The notes under the pieces: generated by a model | The model's input: only the letters and a program-made list of their open reading frames with translations | The model's database searches: none | Told to the model about the DNA's origin: nothing | Assembly: GCA_028287115.1 (NCBI GenBank) | Contig: JAQBQF010000328.1 | Location: forward strand, 19,804-83,803 | Direction: 5' to 3' | DNA length: 64,000 nucleotides | Origin: Myxococcales bacterium | GTDB lineage: Bacteria; Myxococcota_A; Polyangia; Haliangiales; Haliangiaceae | Position numbers and translations under genes: made by a program | Part shown: in pieces, positions 29,110 through 38,490 of the stretch | Layout: every line of letters starts with the position of its first letter | Numbering within the stretch: the first letter of the stretch is position 1

Positions 29110-30633
29110 ATGTCCCGGCGTTCGGTGCACCGTACGGCCATGCGACGCCGAACGTTCATGGGCATGGTCTCCGGCGCGACGGCCGCGACCGCGATCGTCG
29201 GGATGAGACGAGCTCGCGCAGCGTTCGGCGCGTTCCCTGCCGGATCGGAGGCCGTTCAGCTCCCCGACGGCATGCGCGCCAAGCGCGTGCTCGAGGTCTT
29301 CCTCTACGGTGGGCTCTCGCAGTGGGAGACGTTGTACTTCGTTCGCAACTACGGAAAGCCGACCGATGCAGCGTACGCGAACCAGCAGTACTACACGTTC
29401 GCGACGACGAACGCGCAGTACACGACGCAGTGTGGCGGCGCCGATCTGCCGCGCGTGCTCGGCCCGGATGCGCTCGGCGCGAGTGTCGAGCTCGGTCCAT
29501 TCGCGTGGCGGCTGTGGGGACGCCAGGACATCGTCAATCGCATGCGTGTCGTCGTGCAGAAGCACAACCTCGAGCCGCACGAAGCAGCCGTTCCGCAGGC
29601 GCTGACCGGCCGGCCCGTCGGGCAGCCGACCGCTGCGGGGCTCGGTGCCCACGTGCAGCGCGCGCGGATCGACAGCGGCCAGTTTGCGATGCGCGCCTCG
29701 CCGCATTCGTACGTGCTCGCGACGGGTGGCATCTCGAGTGACAACGTCGCGGCGGCGGCATCGGCCGGTGCGCATCCCGGCTCGGCGCGTCCGCTGCTGA
29801 TCAAGACCGACAATGCCGCGAAGTTCACGCAACTGCTGTCGCGCTCGACGGTCGGTGCGAAGCGCGCGGACAACGATGCGCTCGTCAAGGCGTACCTCGA
29901 CCAGTATCAAGCGCGGCTGACGTGGCCGGGCCAAGGTCGCGTACGCAGCCCGCGCACCGATGACCTCGCGGTCGCGTTCAATACGACGACGCAGGTCGAC
30001 GCGATCCACAACGTGATCGCGGACAACTTGTTCGCCAACCAAGCGGGCACTTCGTGCGGTCATGGCGAGACCACGAACATTCCACTGATGGGCCTCTCGG
30101 CCGCGCGCCACTTGCTCACCCATCCCACGGAGCCGGCCTCGTACGTGTGCGTCAGCGATGTCGGTCTCTACGAAGCCTCCGGCGGCGGCGGTTACGACAC
30201 GCACACCGACAACGCGCGCGATACCGCGACGAACTTCGACAACCTGATGCAGGCGCTCATCGCGATGATCAACGGGCCCGGCGAGACGGATCCGACGAAG
30301 CTCTCGCTCGACGATACGCTGATCATCCTCAACACCGAGTTCGGTCGCACGCCGGTCGCGCAGGGCGCCAATGGCCGCAATCACCATCCGTACGGCTACG
30401 CGACCGCCTTCATCGGCGGTCCCACGGTGAAGGGTGTCGCCGGTGCGATCGGTCCCGACGGCAACGCGTCGATGTTCGGAACACCGTCGGAGAATCGGAT
30501 CGCCGCGCTGCTCTCTCTCGGTATCTGGCCGTTCGCGCCCGAGGGCTTCGCGGTCTCCGACGTGCCGAATGCGCACGCGGAGGTCGAGGCGGCACAGAAC
30601 GCGATGACCAGGTTCCTCGGGAGGACGGCATGA
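29110..30633 (+). CDS. Tat-exported DUF1501 family protein
   Basis: This is a 507-residue member of the DUF1501 family (alkaline phosphatase superfamily fold). A twin-arginine leader MRRRTFMGMVSGATA begins at an internal Met (29140), and the annotated ATG at 29110 adds ten residues; either is possible. Motifs include SGGGGYDTHTDN and NTEFGRTP, the latter typical of DUF1501. The stop overlaps the start of the next gene (ATGA). In planctomycetes and myxobacteria such genes pair with haem or DUF15xx partners. The enzymatic role is unknown. Confidence 0.84.
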   Translation: MSRRSVHRTAMRRRTFMGMVSGATAATAIVGMRRARAAFGAFPAGSEAVQLPDGMRAKRVLEVFLYGGLSQWETLYFVRNYGKPTDAAYANQQYYTFATTNAQYTTQCGGADLPRVLGPDALGASVELGPFAWRLWGRQDIVNRMRVVVQKHNLEPHEAAVPQALTGRPVGQPTAAGLGAHVQRARIDSGQFAMRASPHSYVLATGGISSDNVAAAASAGAHPGSARPLLIKTDNAAKFTQLLSRSTVGAKRADNDALVKAYLDQYQARLTWPGQGRVRSPRTDDLAVAFNTTTQVDAIHNVIADNLFANQAGTSCGHGETTNIPLMGLSAARHLLTHPTEPASYVCVSDVGLYEASGGGGYDTHTDNARDTATNFDNLMQALIAMINGPGETDPTKLSLDDTLIILNTEFGRTPVAQGANGRNHHPYGYATAFIGGPTVKGVAGAIGPDGNASMFGTPSENRIAALLSLGIWPFAPEGFAVSDVPNAHAEVEAAQNAMTRFLGRTA

Positions 30634-32690
30634 GACTCGCGATCCTCACGGTCTCGATGCTCGCGCTCGGCGGTTGCTCGGGCTGCGGCAACGATCAGCA
30701 GCTGCAAGCGGACGCAGGCGTCGATGCGCCGACGTTCGATCAGTGCACAGGCGATCCGGCGACCTTCGTGCGGCAAGCGTTCCTCGCGCTCGACGGTCGG
30801 CGGCCGAAGAGTCAGGCCGAGGTCGACGTCTACGTCGCGGTCTACAAGGAAGCCGAGGCCAAAGGCTTCGACGCAAAGGACACGGTGTCGCGCGCGATCA
30901 TGGCGCGTCCCGAATTCGAAGGCCGCTGGGTCGACGTGTTCATGGACGCGATGCACGTGCAGCGAACGGACATCCAGAGCGAGTCCGGATGCTGGGATAA
31001 GGGGCTGCGTGCACAGCCTGCGACCCCGGCGCTCGCGATGACGATCCGCACGCAACGCGCGACCGGGACCGGCGACGGCCAGACCTGGAACATGGTCGAT
31101 CTCGCGCGATCGGCGCTCGCGCTCGACGACATCACGCCGGTTTATCGCGCGCAGCTGTTCTCGCTGGTCGCGAATCCGATCCCCGCGGCGAACGTCAACG
31201 CGGTGGAATCCGAGCTCGCGCGACGCGCGGATTTCGGAGCGACGTTCGATGCCGGCTACCTCCATCGCAACGGCGTCTGCCTCGGCTGCCACAACAGCGA
31301 GATGTCGGTGACCGACAGTGATGACCCTGCAAAGGACCGGTTCTGGCCGGTGCCGGGGTCGCCGGAGAAATCCGTATACGGCATGTCGACAGGCGTTGCC
31401 GACGAGCGCGCACACGCGATGTTCCGTTACGACGGCTTCGCCGATAACCGGAACGCGACCAACCGGCCATGGGGCTGGAGCGGCAGCTGCGGCGTGTTCA
31501 ATCCCAGGACGTCCGTGCCGACCGACCCGGCGAATGTCGACGCGAAGCTCGCGAGCATCACCGGCAAGACCTCGACGGTGCACGACCTCGAGGCAGCCCT
31601 CGGCCGCGGCTTCGATGCGCTGCGCGGCATGGCCCCGCCGATCCAGGCCGACGGATCGATCGCGGATCCGGATACCGCGCTCGCGTGGCTCGTGACGCTC
31701 AAGATGACCGAGGATGTCTGGAAGCAAGCGACCGGGACGTCACTCACGATCGCGAACTACTTCCCGCGCAACCAGGCCGCGTCGGACTTGCTGTACGCGC
31801 TCGCGACCAAGTTCACCCAGAGCGGCTACTCGGTGAAGGCGCTGCTCGCCGCGATCGTGGCGAGCGACTACTTCGATCGCAAGACGGCGGACGCCGGGTG
31901 CGGCGCCACGCCTTACACCTATCCAAACGTGTTCGATCCGTGGGTGATCTCCGATCCGGATCCTGCGAAGCATCTCAACGGTCCCGGCGACGCGGTCGCT
32001 GCCGTCGACGCGCGTACGCTCGTCAGCGCGATCAATGCGGCGCTCGAATGGACACCGCATGCCTCCGCTCGATTTCCGGACAGTGGCAGCTTCCAGTGCT
32101 TGCAGCTGTCGTGTTCGCAGCTCCAGAACGCGTGCAGCGGCAATCAGTGCTGCAACGAATTCCAGGGCGTGTGTACCGAGCTGCCGTTCGCGCGCGGCGT
32201 CGGCATCTTCCTGCGCAACAGCGAGCGTGGCTTTCGCGGCGTCGATTTCCAGGCGCGCCTCGCGTTCGAGAATCGCTACGGAGCATGCGCGCGCCCGAAG
32301 TGGGTGACCTTGGACTTCATCGACAAGCTCGTCGTCGCGGGTGCCGCCGATCCGAGCGCGACCGCCGCGGATGTCGTCTCGGCGCTCAAGGACCGTTTGA
32401 TCGGCGAGCCCACCCTCACGGATCAGCCGGAACGCGATGCGCTCGCGGCGTTCGTCGGGTCGCTCGATGCTCCCGCGAGCGGGGTGCAGGCGACCGCCGT
32501 CCGCCAGGTCTGCGGTGCGCTGCTCGGAACGCCGCAGTTCTTGCTGCAGGGCATCGCCGGCAAAGGTGGAGATCTGCCGAAGCTGACGCCTCCCGATGCC
32601 GGCTTCGACGCGATCTGCGCCGATCTCGCGGCGCGCGGCGCGGCGGGGCACTCGATCACCTGCTCGACGGGCACGCTGACGTTGCAGTAG
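30630..32690 (+). CDS. lipoprotein with CxxCH haem-type motif, DUF1501 partner
   Basis: This is a 686-residue lipoprotein (lipobox MLALGGC) with GGGAGG upstream of the ATG at 30630. It contains a single CLGCH motif (residues near 217, NGVCLGCHN), the signature of covalently bound haem c, and a Cys-rich segment (CSQLQNACSGNQCC). The remainder resembles the DUF1549/DUF1592-type proteins that accompany DUF1501 genes, but I could not name the domain with confidence. Overlap with the DUF1501 gene implies the two act together at the cell envelope. Confidence 0.72.
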   Translation: MRLAILTVSMLALGGCSGCGNDQQLQADAGVDAPTFDQCTGDPATFVRQAFLALDGRRPKSQAEVDVYVAVYKEAEAKGFDAKDTVSRAIMARPEFEGRWVDVFMDAMHVQRTDIQSESGCWDKGLRAQPATPALAMTIRTQRATGTGDGQTWNMVDLARSALALDDITPVYRAQLFSLVANPIPAANVNAVESELARRADFGATFDAGYLHRNGVCLGCHNSEMSVTDSDDPAKDRFWPVPGSPEKSVYGMSTGVADERAHAMFRYDGFADNRNATNRPWGWSGSCGVFNPRTSVPTDPANVDAKLASITGKTSTVHDLEAALGRGFDALRGMAPPIQADGSIADPDTALAWLVTLKMTEDVWKQATGTSLTIANYFPRNQAASDLLYALATKFTQSGYSVKALLAAIVASDYFDRKTADAGCGATPYTYPNVFDPWVISDPDPAKHLNGPGDAVAAVDARTLVSAINAALEWTPHASARFPDSGSFQCLQLSCSQLQNACSGNQCCNEFQGVCTELPFARGVGIFLRNSERGFRGVDFQARLAFENRYGACARPKWVTLDFIDKLVVAGAADPSATAADVVSALKDRLIGEPTLTDQPERDALAAFVGSLDAPASGVQATAVRQVCGALLGTPQFLLQGIAGKGGDLPKLTPPDAGFDAICADLAARGAAGHSITCSTGTLTLQ

Positions 32691-32732
32691 AGCTGTTGCG
32701 GTGGTCGTGGGTTTGCGCCATGTTCCAGGCGC

Positions 32733-33515
32733 ATGAGCTCACTGCAACATCGACTCGGTGCGACGCTGTTCGCGCTCCTCGCGATCACGGCGTGCGAAAA
32801 GAAGACGAACAAGGCGGGTGACATGGGCGGTACGTCCGGCAGCACCGCCGCAGCCTCGGATCACAAGCCGGGCGAAGAGATGGCTCCCGAGCCGGTCGGC
32901 CGCGACCCGAAGCAGCCGAGCCCGAATCCGGCGCCGGCAGGCGAAGATGTTCGGCCGCCGGTTGCCGCGGATTTCGCCGAGTACACCAAGGATCTCAAAG
33001 GTAGCGGCAAGCTGCTCGCGACGATCGAGACCAGCATGGGCACCTTTCATTGCGAGCTGTTCGGCGACAAGGTCCCGATGACCGTCGCCAACTTCGTCGG
33101 CCTCGCAACCGGCAAGAAGCCGTGGATGAATCCCAAGACCGGGAACGTCGAGCGCGGCAAGCCCTACTACGACGGCCTGATCTTTCATCGCGTGATCCCG
33201 AAGTTCATGATCCAGGGCGGTGACCCGCTCGGTCAGGGTGTTGGCGGCCCGGGGTACGAGTTCGCCGACGAGATCGTTCCGGAGCTCAAGATGGCGCCCG
33301 GTGTCCTCGCGATGGCGAACACGGGCCAGCCGGTCACGAACGGCGGCCAGTTCTTCATCACCGAGATCTCGCCCGATTGGCTCAACGGCCACCACACGGT
33401 GTTTGGTCAGTGCCAAGAGGTCGACCTCGTCAAGAAGATCACCGGCGTACCGGCGACGAACGAGCGGCCGAACGAGCCCGTCACGATCAATAAGGTCACG
33501 ATCAGCAAGGGCTAG
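32733..33515 (+). CDS. cyclophilin-type peptidyl-prolyl isomerase lipoprotein
   Basis: This is a 260-residue lipoprotein (LLAITAC lipobox) with a Ser/Ala/Pro linker of about 75 residues followed by a cyclophilin domain. Active-site landmarks are FHRVIPKFMIQGGD, GVLAMANTG, GGQFFIT and HHTVFG, so isomerase activity is expected. It probably assists folding in the periplasm or at the outer membrane. It stands alone, 42 bases after the CxxCH lipoprotein gene. Confidence 0.9.
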   Translation: MSSLQHRLGATLFALLAITACEKKTNKAGDMGGTSGSTAAASDHKPGEEMAPEPVGRDPKQPSPNPAPAGEDVRPPVAADFAEYTKDLKGSGKLLATIETSMGTFHCELFGDKVPMTVANFVGLATGKKPWMNPKTGNVERGKPYYDGLIFHRVIPKFMIQGGDPLGQGVGGPGYEFADEIVPELKMAPGVLAMANTGQPVTNGGQFFITEISPDWLNGHHTVFGQCQEVDLVKKITGVPATNERPNEPVTINKVTISKG

Positions 33516-33545
33516 GTCCGGGTTCAGGCCAACGTCCCTGTGAAC

Positions 33546-33568
33546 GGGCCCCCGTTGTAACCGGGGCC
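33546..33568 (+). terminator. possible GC hairpin after the cyclophilin gene
   Basis: GGCCCC and GGGGCC flank a short AT-richer loop about 30 bases after the cyclophilin stop. There is no T tract, so a Rho-independent terminator is only a weak possibility. Confidence 0.25.
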
Positions 33569-33591
33569 GCGCAGGTCCGCACTGTGCGGGT

Positions 33592-35712
33592 ATGCGAAGG
33601 ATCTTGGCGTGCGCGAGTCTCGTGTCTGCATGCGCGGGCACCGCGCCACAACGGCCGATGCAGTTGCGGCGCGTGATCCTCTACCAGAACGGAATCGGTT
33701 ACTTCGAGCGCTCGGGTCACGTCGGGGGGGACACGCTGAAGCTCGAGCTCGCGCGCGGAGAGCTCGATGATGTGCTGAAGACGCTGACCGTGATCGACAG
33801 GCTCGGTGCAGGTGTCGCAACGGTCGATGTTCCGACGCTCGGCGAACAAGATCGGACGATCGCGCTCGGCGTGCGGATGTCCGCGGGTCGCGTGCACGAC
33901 GTGCAGGTCAGCTACGCGGTACCGACACCGACGTGGAAAGCGGCGTATCGAGTCGTCGTCGATGACTCGAAATCGGGCGGGCTGTTGCAGGCGTGGGCGA
34001 TGGTCAACAACACGTCGCAGGAAGACTGGAACAATGTCTCTCTGACGCTCGCGACCGGTGCGCCGATGTCGTTCGCGATGGATCTGCACACGCCCGAGTA
34101 CGTCAAGCGTCCCGATGCAACCGGGCGCCTGGTTGCACCGACCGTGATCGGTCTGGTCGATGACGAGAAGGTCGGAGCCTCCGACCGCGATCACGATGGC
34201 ATCGCCGATGTCGACGATAAGTGCCCGAACGAGCCGGAGACGTTCAACGGCAGCGAGGATGAGGACGGCTGCCCCGATCGCGGCCGCGTGGCCGTCACGA
34301 GCACGAACATCGAGATCCTCGACAGGATCTACTTCACGAAGAACGGCGACGTGCTGATGCCGCAGTCGGCGCCGATCGTCGATGCGATCGCGGCGACGCT
34401 GCGGGGCAATCCCGACATCCTCGAGGTCGAGCTCGATGGCCACGCGAGCTCGGACGAGGCGGATGCATGGGGCCTTGCCTCGTGGCGCGCCGCTTCGGTG
34501 CGAGGTGCACTCGTCGCGCGCGGTGTTGCCGCGTCGCGTCTCGCGATCGCGCCGTTCGGTGCGACGCAACCCGTCGATCGCAGCGATACCGAAGAAGCGC
34601 GACACAAGAACCGGCGCGTCGAGTTTGTGATCCGCGAGCGCCGTGAACACCGCGCAGATCACGGGCACATGGGCATGCGGCTCGATGCAAAGGCGGTGCA
34701 GGCGAGCGCTCACACGAAGTCGTCATCGTCAGACGTGGCGGGCTCCGTCCGGTACGTGCTCGGCGAGCCCGTCTCGATCCACCGCGGTGCTTCCTCGATG
34801 GTCTCGATCCTCAACAAGCCGGTCTCGGCCGAGGACGCATTCTTGTTCCGTCCGGACGGCAACGCGCCCGGCAGCGATCGCCACCCGTTCCGCGCCGTCC
34901 GCGTCGCGAACACGAGCGGCTTCACGCTCGAGCCGGGCCCTATCGCGATCTTCGCGCGCGGTACGTTTGTCGGCGACAGCCTGATGCACCGCCTCGATCT
35001 CGGCGAGACCGCGTGGGTGCCGTATGCGCTCGACGGCGGGACCACCGTGACCGTGACTACTGACGATGCCGAGCGTGCAGTGCGGATCAAGTCGATCCAG
35101 CGAGGCGTGTTGACGGTCGAGAACGTCGGTGTCCGGACGACGCGCTACGCGATCGCTGCCGGTCGCGAGCCCGCGAGGCAGATCTATCTTCGGTACGCCA
35201 AGCTCGCGGGTTACGAGATCAAGGACCTGCCGCCCGGCACGCTCGATCAAGGCGACGCGTATCTGATTCCTTTGCCGCTGCAAGCCGGGCGATCGAGCGT
35301 GCTCGCGATCGAAGCGCGCGAGCCGCGCCAGCGCACGCTCCAGCTCCTCGACGAGGGCGCGACAGCGCTCGGCCTCTACGTCGAGGGCAGCAAGTTGCCC
35401 CCCGGAGTCGCCGAGAAGCTCGCCGCCGCGGTGACGATGCGCAAAGAGCTGGGCGTGCTCGAGGAGGAGACGGTCGAGCTCCGGCGTCGCGTCGGTGACC
35501 TCGCCGCGCACGCGCAAGACATCCGCGAGAACCTGCGCGCGATCGACAAAGTCGCGGGCACTGTCGATCTTCGCAAGAAGCTCGTCGCGAACCTGACGCA
35601 GGCAACCGCCGACACCGACGCCCTCGCCCGCTCGCTCGGCGCCAAGCTGGAGGCGCTCGCGACGACGCGGAGTCGCCTGCAAGACTCGTTACGCGAGATC
35701 ACGCTCGAGTAG
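33592..35712 (+). CDS. DUF4139 lipoprotein with inserted TSP3 and OmpA-like domains
   Basis: This is a 706-residue lipoprotein (lipobox LVSAC). It begins as a DUF4139 protein (LYQNGIGYFERSG, then YAVPTPTWKAAYRV). At about residue 195 it is interrupted by a thrombospondin-3-like calcium repeat (DRDHDGIADVDDKCPNEPE) and an OmpA peptidoglycan-binding-like domain (IYFTKNGDVLMPQSAPIVDAI and ELDGHASSDE, to about 345). The DUF4139 C-terminal part (FTLEPGPIAIFARGTFVGDS) resumes afterwards, then a coiled coil. The insertion might anchor the protein to the cell wall; the function of DUF4139 is unclear. Confidence 0.82.
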   Translation: MRRILACASLVSACAGTAPQRPMQLRRVILYQNGIGYFERSGHVGGDTLKLELARGELDDVLKTLTVIDRLGAGVATVDVPTLGEQDRTIALGVRMSAGRVHDVQVSYAVPTPTWKAAYRVVVDDSKSGGLLQAWAMVNNTSQEDWNNVSLTLATGAPMSFAMDLHTPEYVKRPDATGRLVAPTVIGLVDDEKVGASDRDHDGIADVDDKCPNEPETFNGSEDEDGCPDRGRVAVTSTNIEILDRIYFTKNGDVLMPQSAPIVDAIAATLRGNPDILEVELDGHASSDEADAWGLASWRAASVRGALVARGVAASRLAIAPFGATQPVDRSDTEEARHKNRRVEFVIRERREHRADHGHMGMRLDAKAVQASAHTKSSSSDVAGSVRYVLGEPVSIHRGASSMVSILNKPVSAEDAFLFRPDGNAPGSDRHPFRAVRVANTSGFTLEPGPIAIFARGTFVGDSLMHRLDLGETAWVPYALDGGTTVTVTTDDAERAVRIKSIQRGVLTVENVGVRTTRYAIAAGREPARQIYLRYAKLAGYEIKDLPPGTLDQGDAYLIPLPLQAGRSSVLAIEAREPRQRTLQLLDEGATALGLYVEGSKLPPGVAEKLAAAVTMRKELGVLEEETVELRRRVGDLAAHAQDIRENLRAIDKVAGTVDLRKKLVANLTQATADTDALARSLGAKLEALATTRSRLQDSLREITLE

Positions 35713-35801
35713 AACCTACGATCCGAAAGGCGAGACCTTGGACGCGGTGACAGACGTTGACGTGCACGTGACACGTGGACGAGCACGGACGATCTCTGGG
35801 G

Positions 35802-36374
35802 TTAGCGAAACAGCTTGCCGCGTAGATCCGGCGCCGGCTGCGAGATGACTTCGAGACCGACGATCCGATCCGCGGCGATCGCGTTCGCAGCCTGCGCGGC
35901 GGCCTCGATCGAGTCGAGCGTGCCGGTCAGCGTGAAGTACGCCTTGCCCGCGAGATCGACGGCGAACCGGACGTCACGCACGATCACGTGCGCGACCTTG
36001 CAGGCTGCATCGGCAGCGGCGATCGCGGCGCACACGGTCTTGGTCTCGATGATCGCGACCGCCTCGGCATCAGGATCCGCCGACCAATCCGGCGGCGCGA
36101 CGGGCGCACCGAGCATCGGCCAGACCTGATCGTCGGCTTGCGCGAGCTCGACGCGGTCGAGCAGCAAGTCGCCTGCGACGAGCTTACCGGCGAGCATCGC
36201 CTCTTCGACCTCGGCGACACCGCCTTCGAACATCACGAGGTGTTTGCCACCCGAGACGGCGCGCGAGTGCATCAAGATCGCGGGCGAGCGCTTGAGACCG
36301 GCGTCCGCGGCGACAACGCCGCGCGCGATCGTCGAAATTTCGAGCACGCCGAGAGCGGGGCCTCGGATGCTCAC
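35802..36374 (-). CDS. BMC-T tandem-domain shell protein, T1-like
   Basis: This 190-residue protein has two BMC domains: about 8-95 (ALGVLEISTIARGVVAADA and SGGKHLVMFEGG) and about 105-185 (AVAIIETKTVCAAIAAADA and AGKAYFTLTG). It is a trimer-forming shell tile of a microcompartment, resembling from memory the single-layer BMC-T1 of Haliangium ochraceum. The GTG at 36374 overlaps the aldehyde dehydrogenase stop by four bases (GTGA); longer upstream reading in this frame is antisense noise. It is the last gene of the operon. Confidence 0.9.
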   Translation of the reverse strand: MSIRGPALGVLEISTIARGVVAADAGLKRSPAILMHSRAVSGGKHLVMFEGGVAEVEEAMLAGKLVAGDLLLDRVELAQADDQVWPMLGAPVAPPDWSADPDAEAVAIIETKTVCAAIAAADAACKVAHVIVRDVRFAVDLAGKAYFTLTGTLDSIEAAAQAANAIAADRIVGLEVISQPAPDLRGKLFR

Positions 36375-37858
36375 ACGAACCTGAACGCCTCTTTGAGCGT
36401 ACAGCGGCGCTCTCGCGTGAAGTGCAGTGCGGTCGTCAGGCCCTCTCCCGTCGGGCTCGCGATCGTAAAGGAGGTATAGCCCTCCCCACCGAGGCCGAGG
36501 CCCGCGTACGACGCATCGTTCTTGACGAAGATCGAGCAATTGCAGACGCGCGCCATCGCGGCCATGTTGTCGATATTGGTCGAGTGCATCGTCGCCGTGT
36601 GATGGAAGCCGTGCTCGACGCGCAGCCCGGCGGCGATCGCCTCCGTCGCATCGCGGACCCGGAACAGCGGGATCACGGGCATCAGCAGCTCGTGTTGGAC
36701 GAACGGATGCTTCTCGTCGACTTCCATCATCAACAGCTTCAGGTCGTGGCCGTGACCGGAGATTCCGATCTGCTTCGCGATCACGCCGGCATCTTTGCCG
36801 ACCCAGTTCTTGTTGACGTGATCGCCTTCGAGGACGATCTTCTCGAGCTCTTTGGTCTGCCGCGCATCGAGCCACAACACGGGCTGGCGCTTGAGCTGCG
36901 CGATCAGCTCGGTCGCGATCGCGTCGACCGCGATGACTTCTTTCTCGGCGATACAGACGATGTTGTTGTCGAGCGAAGCGCCGCGGACGATGGCGTTGGC
37001 CGCCTTCTCGAGGTTCGCGGTCTCGTCGACGACCGCCGGAGGGTTACCGGGACCGGCGCAGATCGACTTCTTCCCCGAGTTCATCGCCGCCTTGACGACG
37101 ACCGGGCCGCCCGTGACGACGACGATCCGCACGAGCGGATGCTTCATCAGGACGTTCGCACTCTCGACCGTGGGCCGCTCTACCGAGACGATCACATCGC
37201 GCGGCCCCCCGGCCGCTTGGATCGCTTCGTTGAGCAGGTGGACGCACCAGTTGCAGACCTGGGCGGCCGACGGATGCACGTTGAAGACGACCGCGTTCCC
37301 CGCCGCGACCATCCCGATCGCATTACACAAGATCGTCTCGGTCGGATTCGTCGTCGGCGTGATCGCGAGCATCACGCCGTAAGGCGCGCGCTCGACGAGC
37401 ATCAGGCCGTCATCGCCGGTGTATGCGATCGGCCGCAGGACTTCGCAGCCGGGCGTCTTTTCGGCGACGAGCTTGTTCTTCGAGAGCTTGTCCTCGTAGC
37501 GGCCGAGGCCGGTCTCTTCGCATGCGTAGCGCGACAGGGCGTCGTTGTTCGCCAGCACGGCCTTGCGCATCGCCTCGACCATCTTGATCCGCGTGTTGAC
37601 CGGCGTCTTCTCGTTGAGCTCGAATGCCCGGCGCGCCGCGGTCGCGGCCTGCTCGGCATCGGCGTAGACGCCGTTGGTGCCGCGCGGAATGTTCGTCTTG
37701 GTCTTGATCGGCTCGGGGCCGGCGCTTCGCGCAGCCGGCGGCGGTGCGGCCTGCCCGGTTCCACCGAGCCGCTCGAGCACGCGCGAGATGATCTCTTCGA
37801 TCTTTCGCTCGTCGATCGCTCCCGATCCAGGCCCCGATCCTGACCCGCCGAACGCCAT
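36371..37858 (-). CDS. CoA-acylating aldehyde dehydrogenase of a microcompartment
   Basis: This is a 495-residue PduP/EutE-type enzyme converting an aldehyde, CoA and NAD+ to acyl-CoA. The catalytic Cys is Cys302 (NNIVCIAEKE). An amphipathic helix (about residues 15-32, IDERKIEEIISRVLERL) followed by a Pro/Ala linker is the usual encapsulation peptide that directs such enzymes into the shell. Position among four shell genes supports this. It is the only enzyme in the cluster, so the aldehyde substrate cannot be inferred. The start at 37858 lies three bases after the BMC-P stop. Confidence 0.92.
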   Translation of the reverse strand: MAFGGSGSGPGSGAIDERKIEEIISRVLERLGGTGQAAPPPAARSAGPEPIKTKTNIPRGTNGVYADAEQAATAARRAFELNEKTPVNTRIKMVEAMRKAVLANNDALSRYACEETGLGRYEDKLSKNKLVAEKTPGCEVLRPIAYTGDDGLMLVERAPYGVMLAITPTTNPTETILCNAIGMVAAGNAVVFNVHPSAAQVCNWCVHLLNEAIQAAGGPRDVIVSVERPTVESANVLMKHPLVRIVVVTGGPVVVKAAMNSGKKSICAGPGNPPAVVDETANLEKAANAIVRGASLDNNIVCIAEKEVIAVDAIATELIAQLKRQPVLWLDARQTKELEKIVLEGDHVNKNWVGKDAGVIAKQIGISGHGHDLKLLMMEVDEKHPFVQHELLMPVIPLFRVRDATEAIAAGLRVEHGFHHTATMHSTNIDNMAAMARVCNCSIFVKNDASYAGLGLGGEGYTSFTIASPTGEGLTTALHFTRERRCTLKEAFRFV

Positions 37859-37861
37859 CGC

Positions 37862-38152
37862 TTAGTCCTTCACGTAGCGCTGCTCGCCGTCGACCGCGAT
37901 CTGATCGACGATCGCCATGATCGTCGCATCGACGGGACGGTTCTGCGTCGCCTGGGTTTGCCGGGCTGACGAGCCCGCGGCATACAGCACGACCTCACCG
38001 AGTCCGGCACCGACCGCATCGACGGCGATCGCGATCGCGCCGTTGGGGTTGCCGTCGACGTCGCAAGCCCGAACCACGAGGAGCTTCAGCCCCTCGAGCG
38101 TCGGTTCCTTGCGGCTCGCGACGAGCGTGCCGATGACCTTGCCGAGGACCAT
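37862..38152 (-). CDS. BMC-P pentameric vertex protein (EutN/CcmL family)
   Basis: This 96-residue protein caps the icosahedral vertices. Family landmarks are VLGKVIGTLVASRKEP, GAGLGEVVLYAAGSSAR and VDATIMAIVD. Length is standard. It sits two bases after the BMC-H stop. The sequence is close to what I remember of the H. ochraceum vertex protein. Confidence 0.94.
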   Translation of the reverse strand: MVLGKVIGTLVASRKEPTLEGLKLLVVRACDVDGNPNGAIAIAVDAVGAGLGEVVLYAAGSSARQTQATQNRPVDATIMAIVDQIAVDGEQRYVKD

Positions 38153-38154
38153 GC

Positions 38155-38454
38155 CTACTTGTGTTGCGGGCCGTTACCAGCGCGACCGAGCGGCAGGACC
38201 GCATCGACGTTGGCGTGTGGGCGCGGGATGACGTGGACCGAGACAACCTCGCCAACGCGCTCGGCGGCGCGCTGACCGGCTTCGGTTGCCGCCTTGACGG
38301 CAGCGACATCGCCGCGAACGATCGCGGTGACATATCCGCCGCCGGTCTTCTCGAACCCGACGAGCTCGACCTTCGCGGCTTTCACCATCGCGTCGGCGGC
38401 TTCGACCATACCTACGAAGCCTTTGACTTCGATCATTCCGAGTGCGTCAGCCAT
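38155..38454 (-). CDS. BMC-H hexameric shell protein
   Basis: This 99-residue protein is the main facet tile. It begins ALGMIEVKGFVGMVEAADAM; the pore loop is KTGGG (Gly38-40). It is very similar to the H. ochraceum BMC-H I remember. A single BMC-H gene, with two BMC-T genes and one BMC-P, makes an economical shell. The start is 36 bases downstream of the BMC-T2 stop. Confidence 0.95.
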   Translation of the reverse strand: MADALGMIEVKGFVGMVEAADAMVKAAKVELVGFEKTGGGYVTAIVRGDVAAVKAATEAGQRAAERVGEVVSVHVIPRPHANVDAVLPLGRAGNGPQHK

Positions 38455-38490
38455 CTGTTCCGTCTCCTATCGATCGCTGTAGCGATCAGG

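Noticed and set aside
35713..35801. CACGTGACACGTG-like palindrome as a terminator between the DUF4139 gene and the BMC-T1 gene
   Set aside because: No stable stem plus T tract could be drawn, so no terminator was called.
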